Below, in pieces: positions 28,357-36,535 of a stretch of DNA of 64,000 bases. The notes beneath the pieces are model-generated. The model worked only from the letters and a program-made list of their open reading frames with translations, was not told where the DNA came from and searched no databases. This DNA comes from Pseudoalteromonas shioyasakiensis (GTDB taxonomy: Bacteria; Pseudomonadota; Gammaproteobacteria; Enterobacterales; Alteromonadaceae): the NCBI GenBank assembly GCA_013391845.1, contig CP058414.1, forward strand, positions 577,001 through 641,000, given 5' to 3'. The position numbers and the translations under genes are program-made. Position 1 is the first letter of the stretch. Every line of letters starts with the position of its first letter.

Positions 28357-29511
28357 ATGTTAAATTTTAGCTTTGAGAATCCAACCAAAATTCATTTTGG
28401 TGAGCAGCAAATTAAAGAAATTCAAAACGAGATCCCAAAGAATGCCAAGGTACTTGTTACTTATGGTGGCGGCAGCATTAAGAAAAATGGCGTTTATGAT
28501 CAAGTTAAAGCCGCATTGATTGAACATACTTGGTTTGAATTTGCGGGAATTGAGCCAAATCCAAGCTACCAAACATGCATGAAAGCTGTAGAGCTAGTTA
28601 AAGAGCAGCAAATTGACTATATCCTTGCTGTCGGCGGTGGCTCTGTCGTGGACGGAAGTAAATTTATTGCTGCTGCGGCTGAGTTTGCTGGCGAACCATG
28701 GGATATTTTAGCAAAAGGTGCTGAAGTGAAATCAGCAGTGGCACTGGGCGTTGTTCTAACACTGCCTGCAACAGGTTCTGAATCAAACACTTTCAGTGTG
28801 GTATCAAACTTAGATACTCAAGATAAGCTGCCGTTTGCAAGTGAGTTTGTGCGCCCTCGCTTTGCTGTCTTAGATCCCGCGGTGACATTCTCATTGCCTC
28901 AGCGTCAGGTAACTAATGGGATTGTTGATGCGTTTGTGCACACAATGGAGCAATACCTTACTTATGATGTCGGTGCCAAATTACAAGACCGCTTTGCTGA
29001 GGGGATTTTAATGACCCTTATTGAAGAAGGTCCGAAGGCATTCTCTGAGCCAGATAACTATCAAGTACGCGCGAATATTATGTGGTCAGCGACTATGGCA
29101 CTTAATGGTTTGATTGGTGCTGGTGTGCCACAAGACTGGGCGACTCATATGATTGGTCATGAAATGACCGCGGTGTACGGTTTGGACCATGCACAAACAT
29201 TAGCGATTGTATTACCTCGTATGATGGCTGAACAAAAAGACACCAAGCGTGGCAAGTTATTACAATATGCTGAGCGAGTATTAGGCCTTGATATCAGCGA
29301 TGAAGATGCGGCTATTGATAGCGCAATTGCTGCGACAGAAGCATTTTTCCATAGTGTTAAAATGCCAACTCGTTTAAGCGACTACAAGCTCGATGAAAGT
29401 GTCGCAGATAAACTTGTCGCTCAGCTGGAACGCCACGGTATGACGGCTCTAGGTGAGCGTGAGCAAGTTACACTTGAGAAAAGCCACGCAATTTTACTTG
29501 CCAGTGTTTAA
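28357..29511 (+). CDS. yqhD: NADPH-dependent aldehyde reductase YqhD
   Basis: 384 aa from ATG 28357 (AAGGGAG 6 nt upstream); an in-frame start at 28318 lacks a site. An iron-containing alcohol dehydrogenase fold: cofactor loop AVGGGSVVDGSKF, and metal ligands in NGIVDAFVHTMEQYL (Asp, His) and HEMTAVYGLDHAQTLA (two His). It reads as a near-collinear homologue of E. coli YqhD, which detoxifies short aldehydes, including lipid-peroxidation products, with NADPH. Next to a divergent LysR regulator and downstream of a peroxidase gene, consistent with an oxidative/aldehyde stress role. Confidence 0.95.
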   Translation: MLNFSFENPTKIHFGEQQIKEIQNEIPKNAKVLVTYGGGSIKKNGVYDQVKAALIEHTWFEFAGIEPNPSYQTCMKAVELVKEQQIDYILAVGGGSVVDGSKFIAAAAEFAGEPWDILAKGAEVKSAVALGVVLTLPATGSESNTFSVVSNLDTQDKLPFASEFVRPRFAVLDPAVTFSLPQRQVTNGIVDAFVHTMEQYLTYDVGAKLQDRFAEGILMTLIEEGPKAFSEPDNYQVRANIMWSATMALNGLIGAGVPQDWATHMIGHEMTAVYGLDHAQTLAIVLPRMMAEQKDTKRGKLLQYAERVLGLDISDEDAAIDSAIAATEAFFHSVKMPTRLSDYKLDESVADKLVAQLERHGMTALGEREQVTLEKSHAILLASV

Positions 29512-29807
29512 CTTAAGATTATAAATAATCCCATCCCTGCTAGTGTTGTGTAGTAAATGTTATGTGTTCTATAAGCCACTATAACAGATACTACTGCAGC
29601 ACTTAGGTAGGGATTTTGCCAATCTAAATTTATCCCTTCGTCATTAATAAACACAATGGGTACCCAAATCGCGGTAAGTACTGCTGGGGCGCTAAAACTT
29701 AAGAATTGCTGCATTTTCGGGCCAACTTTAAATGGTAATGCGCGGTGCAAAAATAAGTAACGTGTGAAGAAGGTGATACACGCCATCAATAAAATAGTGG
29801 TCATCAA
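29508..29807 (-). CDS. azlD: AzlD-family branched-chain amino acid exporter subunit
   Basis: 99 aa with about four membrane helices (TILLMACITFFTRYLFLHRA is typical for AzlD/YgaH). It pairs with AzlC to export branched-chain amino acids. Its ATG overlaps the stop of azlC by 4 bp. Its stop overlaps the convergent yqhD stop by 4 bp. Confidence 0.9.
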   Translation of the reverse strand: MMTTILLMACITFFTRYLFLHRALPFKVGPKMQQFLSFSAPAVLTAIWVPIVFINDEGINLDWQNPYLSAAVVSVIVAYRTHNIYYTTLAGMGLFIILS

Positions 29808-30523
29808 TGTGTATGCTCCTCTTTTGCTTGCCAGCGACTAATTAGGTAACCGACAGTCATGGCAATAAGGGCTGCTGTGACAAGCCAAAGTTGAAAGCCC
29901 TGACTTTTTAATAGTGTTGCAACAACACCTGCTGTGATCACAGTAGCTAGTGTCGCTAGGTTTTTTACACCAGGAATAACTAAAGCAATAAAAGTGGCAG
30001 CGATAGCAAAATCAAGCCCCAGGTGCGTTAAATCAGGTAGTAAGCTACCTGCGACGATACCAAGCAGAGTCCATATATTCCAAGCAATATAAAAGCTAAA
30101 CCCGGCACTTAGCGCGTAAATCAAGCGCACTTTCGTTCTATACGCTCTGCGATGATGCGAAAAAGCAAACAATTCATCAGTAAGTACAAAGCTAACTGGA
30201 AGTCGCCAACGAAAGGGCTGGTCTATGACTTTGTGACGAATAGCTAAACCATACAAAAAGTGCCGCGAGCTAATAATGAGTGTGGTAAACAAAATTGTTA
30301 ATAGCGGGGTATTTCCAGCCATTAACTCAATTGCGACGAGCTGAGCAGAACCAGCAAATACCAATAGCGACATAGCTTGTGTTTCAAAAGCACTAAAACC
30401 ATTTTGAACGGCTAAAGAACCACATAAAATCCCCCAAGGTAACACCGCAAGACATAAAGGAAGCATGTCGAAAAACCCTTTTAGTAAGGCTCTTAATGTT
30501 GAATTATGCATCTTATCGCTCAT
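29804..30523 (-). CDS. azlC: AzlC-family branched-chain amino acid exporter
   Basis: 239 aa with seven or eight membrane helices. Family landmarks are LPWGILCGSLAVQNGFSAFE, SLLVFAGSAQLVAIELM and SSRHFLYGLAIRHKV. Acts with AzlD (YgaZH type) as an efflux system for leucine, isoleucine, valine or analogues. Start at ATG 30523 or Met5 (30511); neither has a strong ribosome site. No Lrp gene is adjacent. Confidence 0.93.
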   Translation of the reverse strand: MSDKMHNSTLRALLKGFFDMLPLCLAVLPWGILCGSLAVQNGFSAFETQAMSLLVFAGSAQLVAIELMAGNTPLLTILFTTLIISSRHFLYGLAIRHKVIDQPFRWRLPVSFVLTDELFAFSHHRRAYRTKVRLIYALSAGFSFYIAWNIWTLLGIVAGSLLPDLTHLGLDFAIAATFIALVIPGVKNLATLATVITAGVVATLLKSQGFQLWLVTAALIAMTVGYLISRWQAKEEHTH

Positions 30524-30662
30524 GTTTGTTGTTATGGCTCAGATCAAAACAGCTGAAATAGAGGTGTGTCAAAATAACTGAAGTTTGTAATAATGTATAG
30601 CCGAACCCGTTATTGAAATTTCTGTCTGCAAGTCATTAGCGTCTTTTAAAGGGAAAGTTACA

Positions 30663-31313
30663 ATGTCTAAAGTTAAAGTTTGGGATGGCTTTATAAGAAG
30701 CTTCCATTGGTTATTAGTTGCGGCCATCGCAACACTCTATTTTAGTGCTGAAGAAGGTATGTTGGAGCTGCATTTTGCTGCAGGCTACTTTACCTTGGCG
30801 CTTATTATCACACGTATTATTTGGGGTTTTATTGGTAGTCAAACGGCGAAGCTCTCTGCGCTCATTCATTCTCCTGTTGCTGCTATTAAGTCGTTTACAA
30901 GCAATGAGCACAAAGCGGGTCATGGTGCTGCGGGTAGTTATATGGTGATAGCCTTTTTTGCTTTACTCATCGTGCAGTTAACTTCGGGTCTAATGACCAG
31001 TGACGATATTTTAACGGATGGCCCTCTAGTAGAGCATGTTTCTTCAGATACTGTAGAGTTTGCGGGTTGGTTACATCATTTAAATTTTGATATTTTGTTG
31101 TACGCAATTGTGCTGCACGTTTTGGCGATTGTTATTTACCGTATTAAGGGTAAAAACTTAGTGAAACCTATGTTGACCGGAAATAGCGAGCAAGTCTCAA
31201 TCACTGAGCCAGTTACTAAATCACCAGTGATTGCTTTTATTATCTTTGCAGTGTGTTTAGTGGTGTTATTTACGACTTGGGGTGCTGAGCCGCTCAGCTA
31301 TTTACTTGGGTAA
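30663..31313 (+). CDS. Di-heme cytochrome b561-like membrane protein
   Basis: 216 aa with about five membrane helices. It begins VKVWDGFIRSFHWLLV, the signature of cytochrome b561/Ni-Fe-hydrogenase-type b subunits, with His ligands in FHW, LHFAAGY and a later HVLAIVIYR. It passes electrons across or within the inner membrane. A cytochrome c' gene lies immediately convergent, and the two families often travel together, so this b cytochrome may be its redox partner. Confidence 0.9.
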   Translation: MSKVKVWDGFIRSFHWLLVAAIATLYFSAEEGMLELHFAAGYFTLALIITRIIWGFIGSQTAKLSALIHSPVAAIKSFTSNEHKAGHGAAGSYMVIAFFALLIVQLTSGLMTSDDILTDGPLVEHVSSDTVEFAGWLHHLNFDILLYAIVLHVLAIVIYRIKGKNLVKPMLTGNSEQVSITEPVTKSPVIAFIIFAVCLVVLFTTWGAEPLSYLLG

Positions 31314-31329
31314 GTTGCTATAAGGCATT

Positions 31330-31355
31330 AAAAAGGCGCTTCTTAGCGCCTTTTT
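31330..31355. terminator. Bidirectional terminator between cytochrome genes
   Basis: AAAAAGGCGCT and AGCGCCTTTTT form an 11-bp perfect stem with a TCTT loop, midway between the convergent cytochrome b and c' genes. Confidence 0.92.
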
Positions 31356-31374
31356 AGTTTAAATTATTACTAGA

Positions 31375-31827
31375 CTAGTCTTTGAAAGACTTATGGCAAT
31401 CTTTACAGCCTTTAGCCCATGCGCCGAATGCTTTACCAATAACTTTTTTATCGCCACTTTGTGCTGCGACAGCTAATTCATCGGCGTATTGCTGGAAAGC
31501 AACCGCTTTTTTCATAAAGGTTTCGTTGTCGCTCCAAACAGCTGCAAGCGCAGAAGTATCACCTTTATCAGAACCCGCTACAAAAGCTTCCCAAGGCATT
31601 TTTGATAGCGCTGCTGCATTGTTTGCACGCTTTTGAAAACGTTCTGCATCAAAAGGTACTTTTCCTTTTAACATATCGCCCATATCGCCAATTTGCACAC
31701 GGATCATTGAAAATGCAGCCTGACGGTACTCAATTGCATCGCTTGGTTCTTCAAAAACTGAGTTTGCAGATGCACTTAGCGCCATTGTCGATAGCATAGC
31801 ACCTAATACTAATTGTTTTAATTTCAT
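31375..31827 (-). CDS. Cytochrome c' (class II c-type cytochrome)
   Basis: 150 aa with a signal peptide (cleavage near SASA/NSV). Four-helix-bundle cytochrome c with the heme-binding CKDCH motif at residues 141-145, almost at the C-terminus as expected for class II. Periplasmic; family members bind NO or carry electrons. AAGGGG and AGGA precede the ATG. Convergent with the cytochrome b gene. Confidence 0.95.
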   Translation of the reverse strand: MKLKQLVLGAMLSTMALSASANSVFEEPSDAIEYRQAAFSMIRVQIGDMGDMLKGKVPFDAERFQKRANNAAALSKMPWEAFVAGSDKGDTSALAAVWSDNETFMKKAVAFQQYADELAVAAQSGDKKVIGKAFGAWAKGCKDCHKSFKD

Positions 31828-31985
31828 TCCTTTTGCCCCTTAAGGTGTCATAAAGATAAACTAACTGAGTTTGTATCTTAGCTTAGTGTATTATTCAAGT
31901 GTATTGCGGTTAATCTTAACTTAAGTTTAATTTAGGGCGTGTTTACCTTTGTGGATTAAAATTAATCATAAAAGGTCAATACGGG

Positions 31986-32456
31986 CTAATCATTTATATC
32001 AATATCGGCGAAGATCATACCTCGGCGCATGCTTCTCGTTGCTAAGAAAACCTCGCCTAGTAAAGATAAAAAGCCACAGATTAACAGTGCCATAGCAGCG
32101 ACAAAGCAGCTTGCAATTGTCACACTCAAGTTAATTGATTGGATATGTGATAAAAATAGACACATAACCACAGCGCACACTAATAAGGCACTGAGCACGC
32201 TTAAACTAAACGCGATATGGATGCAGCGTGAGCGTTTCAACAATGCCCTTAGTTCTGTTGTTAGTGACTTATTGAAGTCTTCATCGGTACTGACTTTAAG
32301 CTTACGTTCTAACTGTCTCGCTCGATCGGTAATACGCGCTAAGCGGTTGGAAAGTACTCCTAACGTTGCTGCAATACCTGTAATTAAAAATACCGGTGCA
32401 ACCGCTGTTTGAATTACTTTTGCCATGGTAAGAATGTTGATTACTTCTGAATTCAT
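31986..32456 (-). CDS. DUF2721 membrane protein
   Basis: 156 aa from ATG 32456, though the start is uncertain (TTG 32486 and ATG 32426 are in frame; none has a strong site). An N-terminal helix (VAPVFLITGIAATLGVLSNR), a charged segment RLARITDRARQLERKL and two C-terminal membrane helices fit DUF2721. Function unknown. Divergent from the subtilase gene. Confidence 0.85.
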   Translation of the reverse strand: MNSEVINILTMAKVIQTAVAPVFLITGIAATLGVLSNRLARITDRARQLERKLKVSTDEDFNKSLTTELRALLKRSRCIHIAFSLSVLSALLVCAVVMCLFLSHIQSINLSVTIASCFVAAMALLICGFLSLLGEVFLATRSMRRGMIFADIDIND

Positions 32457-32704
32457 CTGACAGTACTCTACTTTATCAAAACTCAATACATCATATTCAT
32501 TTACAAATATTTACAACTCAAAAAATCATAATAAAGTACTTAACAAACAGTTGGTTAAAGATTTAAGCGTACTTTACGTTGTAAAAAATGTAATTGTTTT
32601 GTAACTGTAATGTTGTTCTTGCTTATGTTTCCGATTTATATTGGTGCTGAAACTTTGTTTCAATCACTATTTAGACGATAACATAACATATCCCAGGGGA
32701 ACCC

Positions 32705-35700
32705 ATGTCTAAAAATCTAATAAAAAGAACTGCAGTTGCTTTGGCTGTAACGAGTGCTATGTGCGCTAGTGCACAAGCCAATGATTTTTCTAAGTATAAT
32801 CTTGCTGGTAAAAAGTTAATTAAAGCGAGTGCGGTAACAAAAAAAGAACAAAAAGTACGCAGTGAAGCGACTAGTTGGCTAGTTAAGTTAAATGCTCCAG
32901 CATCAATTAATGCTAAAACAATGGGTGTTGATGTAGCCTCTGTTCAAGCACAAGCAAAAGTAGCGCAAGCAAGCGTAGAGCAAGCTATTAATAGCATGGA
33001 CTTACCACTTGAGGTTGTTGCAAAAACATCAACACTAGTAAGCTCAATCGTAGTTAATGGTAACAAGCAAGATGTTGCTAAGTTATTATCAAACTCTCAA
33101 GTAGAGGGTATTTACCCAGTATACGATTATGAATTGCATGTTGCTGACAGCGCTGACTATATTGAAGCGACTCCATTAGTATCTAATGGATTAGCGACAG
33201 GTGAAGGTGTTCGTGTTGCTGTTCTTGATACGGGTATCGATTACACCCATAAAGCCTTTGGTGGTGCGGGTACTGATGAAGCTTATGCTGCTGCAATTGC
33301 TGATCCTGCTTCTGTAGATTGGCCACAAGGTAAAGTATTAGGCGGTTATGACTACATCAATTATGACAACGATCCAATTGATGTGACAACTAACCACGGT
33401 ACACACGTTTCTCACTCGGTTAACGGTATTGCGCCAAACGTAGATCTATTCGTTTACTCTGTATGTAACAGTGGTTGTCCTGGTCTTGCACAACTTCTCG
33501 CGCTTGAAAGCGCAATGGACCCTGATGGTAATGGTGACATTAGCGACCGTGTTGATGTAATTAACATGTCTTTAGGTGGTGACTACGGTGATATTGCCAA
33601 TGATGCTGTTGGTCTATTCATCAACCAAGCTGTTAAGCTTGGCACAAACGTTGTAATTTCAGCGGGTAATGACGGTGCATATCCTTTCATCGTTGGTGGC
33701 CCAAGTACCACTGAGAACGCACTTTCAGTAGGTGCGATGACTCACCCTACCGGTGAAGAGTCAATTGGTAGCGGTACAATTAATGGCGAAGCAGCAATTG
33801 TTCAGCCTGCAAGCTTTGGTCCGCAAACTGCATTTAGCTACACTAATGAAAACTTGGATCTTGTTTACCCAGATGCAAACCAGACAGCGTGTGAAGCGTT
33901 TGCTGATGACGTAGATTTCACAGGTAAAGGCGTTATCATCGACCGTGGTGCATGTGCATTTACAGTTAAGGTATTAGCTGCACAAGCTAAAGGCGCTGAG
34001 TTTGTTATTATTGCAAACAACACTGATGATGGCACGCCAGCACCTATGGGTGGTTCAGATCCTGCTGTTACTATACCTTCAATAGGTGTAACGTTTGCAG
34101 CGGGTACTGCTTTAAAAGCGGGTGGTACATTCAACCTAACAGTTGAGCGTTTAGTTCTATCTGGTGCAATTGCAGACTTCACTTCGCGTGGCCCTTCAAT
34201 GGGTGGTCTATTAAAACCTGAAATTACAGCACCAGGCGTAAACATCATGACTGCTCATCCTGGTCTAGGTGATGGCCTTACTGGCGCAACAGGTACTTCA
34301 TTCTCTGGTCCTATCACAGCAGGTGCGGTGAGCTTATTAAAAGAAGCGCTACCAGAGCGTAATGCGCTTGAAATCAAAGCGACGTTAATGAACACTGCTA
34401 ACCTAAATGTGACTATGGAGCCGTTAGCAATTAACCCGGATGCAGAACTTGCGCCAATTAGTTACATCGGTGCGGGTCTTGTTGATGTAAACAAAGCTGC
34501 AAATTTACCTGTAGCTGCGTGGGCAGCTGATACTAAGCAAGCGGCACTTTCGTTTGGTTTAGTAAGTGCATCAGAAACTGTTGAGCTAACGAAAACTGTT
34601 CAAGTTAAGAACTTCTCTAATGAAGACAAAGTTTATACACTTTCTCTTGAACAACGTTATGCAGATGACGTTGAGCGTGGTTCATTCTCACTTGATTACC
34701 CAGATTCAATCACTGTTCCTGCGGGTCAAACTATGTCATTTGATGTGACAGCAACAATTGATCCGGCAACGTTACCAGAATGGACATTAACGGATGATAA
34801 TATCGGCTCACAAGATGCAACGGCTGATTTAACCAAACTAGAGCTTGATGGTGCGCTAATCTTCTCTGATGGTAGCGATGAAGCATTCCACCTTGTTTAC
34901 CATGTATTACCAAAAGCAAATGCTGCGATGAGCTTCATGCCTGTAATGACAGACAATGGTGTTGCTCATCAGATAACAAATACAGGTGCGGTAGCACTTG
35001 AACCAGTGTTTGCTCCTACTGTAATGACTGATGATGTAGATGAAGACCAACGTTTTGATTTAGTGGGTGCATCTATTGAAACATTTGCAGTACCAACAGA
35101 TATCTGTGATAGCGGCTATGTTACATTAACCACGATGGTTATGAATGAAGGTATTACACACTCTTACGTGGGTGGTTTCATGGCTGACTTCGATATTGAC
35201 CAAGATGGTACATACGATGTTACAGTGCAAAATGGTAAACTAGAGTGGTTCTATGATGTAGAGCCGGGTACTGCGATTACCTTTACTCACGGCTATGGCA
35301 GCTCTTCGGGTAACCTCAACAATGTTTATCAAATTATTGGTAACAACCACCTTACAATGCAAAGCTGTCTAGGCGCATTTGGCCTTACTGCTGATGATAT
35401 TGGTAAAGCGACTGCAAATGTACGTTTCCGTACAGAAGAAGAAACGTGGACGCCAATTGCATCAGGTGAAGGTGATGTTGCAATGGGTACATATACATTT
35501 ACTGATGCATCAAGTGACGTATATGCAGCACTTGTTGATGAAGCTGGTGAAGTCGTTAGCTCATTAGAACCAGGTGCTTCTGCAACATTATTGAATGCTG
35601 GTGCAGACTTCATGATCTTATCTGACTCAGGTTCAAAAGCGTTCGCAGCAACACCAAGCGAAGATGCTAACGTTGCTCCAGTTCTTGCTGACGCGTCATT

Positions 35701-36406
35701 CTCTGTAGACGAAAACACAGCGGTAGATACTGTGATTGGTTCACTAGAAGCAACTTATGGTGCTGAGCTTGCTAACCCAATCGCTGAATATATTGTAGTT
35801 AATTCTACTTCTACAGCTGTTTCAGTGACTGCATCAGGTGATGTTGTTGTTATGAATAGCGACATGCTTGACTACGATGCTGGCATGATGAGTATTGAAC
35901 TTGAAGTTGTTGCAGTAGATTCTGCAGGCAATATCTCTGAGCCAGCGATGGTGACTGTTGAGGTAATGAACGTTGCTGACGAGCCAGAAGAAGTTAACCC
36001 TGTGATCGATGCTGAGCTTGGTGAATTCACGGTTCAAGAAAACGCTGCGGAAGGTACTGTAATTGGCACTGTGACTGCGACTGACCCAGATGCAGACCTG
36101 ACTCCTATCGCAACATATGAAGTGACAGGTAGTGATAGCATCAGCATCAGTGATGCGGGTGAGTTAATGGTTGCTGGCGCTATCGATTATGAGCAAACAA
36201 CCTCTATCGAAGTATCAGTAACTGCGGTTGACTCTGCAGGCAACATGTCAGAAGCGGTTACTATTACTATTGCAGTGACACAAGACCCGGCAGAAGATGT
36301 TGTAGCTGAAGAACCAGCGAAGAAAAAATCTTCTTCAGGTTCACTAGCATGGTTAACATTACTTGCTGCACCGTTCGCATTTATGCGTCGTCGTAAGCAA
36401 AAGTAA
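32705..36406 (+). CDS. Secreted S8 subtilisin-like protease with GlyGly-CTERM anchor
   Basis: 1233 aa. Signal peptide 1-25; inhibitor I9-like propeptide to about 140; S8 catalytic domain with Asp175 (AVLDTGIDYTH), His231 (NHGTHVSH) and Ser532 (GTSFSGP). A PA domain is inserted between His and Ser (about 390-480). Two cadherin-like repeats follow (each with a motif like ENTAVDTVIGSLEA and ENAAEGTVIGTVTA). The C-terminus SSSGSLAWLTLLAAPF plus RRRK is a GlyGly-CTERM/rhombosortase sorting signal, so it is exported by type II secretion and processed at the surface. Digests extracellular protein. A good terminator follows. Confidence 0.95.
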   Translation: MSKNLIKRTAVALAVTSAMCASAQANDFSKYNLAGKKLIKASAVTKKEQKVRSEATSWLVKLNAPASINAKTMGVDVASVQAQAKVAQASVEQAINSMDLPLEVVAKTSTLVSSIVVNGNKQDVAKLLSNSQVEGIYPVYDYELHVADSADYIEATPLVSNGLATGEGVRVAVLDTGIDYTHKAFGGAGTDEAYAAAIADPASVDWPQGKVLGGYDYINYDNDPIDVTTNHGTHVSHSVNGIAPNVDLFVYSVCNSGCPGLAQLLALESAMDPDGNGDISDRVDVINMSLGGDYGDIANDAVGLFINQAVKLGTNVVISAGNDGAYPFIVGGPSTTENALSVGAMTHPTGEESIGSGTINGEAAIVQPASFGPQTAFSYTNENLDLVYPDANQTACEAFADDVDFTGKGVIIDRGACAFTVKVLAAQAKGAEFVIIANNTDDGTPAPMGGSDPAVTIPSIGVTFAAGTALKAGGTFNLTVERLVLSGAIADFTSRGPSMGGLLKPEITAPGVNIMTAHPGLGDGLTGATGTSFSGPITAGAVSLLKEALPERNALEIKATLMNTANLNVTMEPLAINPDAELAPISYIGAGLVDVNKAANLPVAAWAADTKQAALSFGLVSASETVELTKTVQVKNFSNEDKVYTLSLEQRYADDVERGSFSLDYPDSITVPAGQTMSFDVTATIDPATLPEWTLTDDNIGSQDATADLTKLELDGALIFSDGSDEAFHLVYHVLPKANAAMSFMPVMTDNGVAHQITNTGAVALEPVFAPTVMTDDVDEDQRFDLVGASIETFAVPTDICDSGYVTLTTMVMNEGITHSYVGGFMADFDIDQDGTYDVTVQNGKLEWFYDVEPGTAITFTHGYGSSSGNLNNVYQIIGNNHLTMQSCLGAFGLTADDIGKATANVRFRTEEETWTPIASGEGDVAMGTYTFTDASSDVYAALVDEAGEVVSSLEPGASATLLNAGADFMILSDSGSKAFAATPSEDANVAPVLADASFSVDENTAVDTVIGSLEATYGAELANPIAEYIVVNSTSTAVSVTASGDVVVMNSDMLDYDAGMMSIELEVVAVDSAGNISEPAMVTVEVMNVADEPEEVNPVIDAELGEFTVQENAAEGTVIGTVTATDPDADLTPIATYEVTGSDSISISDAGELMVAGAIDYEQTTSIEVSVTAVDSAGNMSEAVTITIAVTQDPAEDVVAEEPAKKKSSSGSLAWLTLLAAPFAFMRRRKQK

Positions 36407-36426
36407 TTACTTGATAAGTAAACAAT

Positions 36427-36451
36427 AAAAGGGAGCTTCGGCTCCCTTTTT
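36427..36451 (+). terminator. Terminator of the subtilase gene
   Basis: AAAAGGGAGC and GCTCCCTTTT make a 10-bp stem closed by a TTCG tetraloop and followed by T residues. Confidence 0.95.
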
Positions 36452-36535
36452 ACATTGCTTCACAAAGGCTACTTATATGTTGCCGTTTTTTTACTTATAT
36501 TGGAGACAGAATAATAAAACTAATACAGGAATCCC

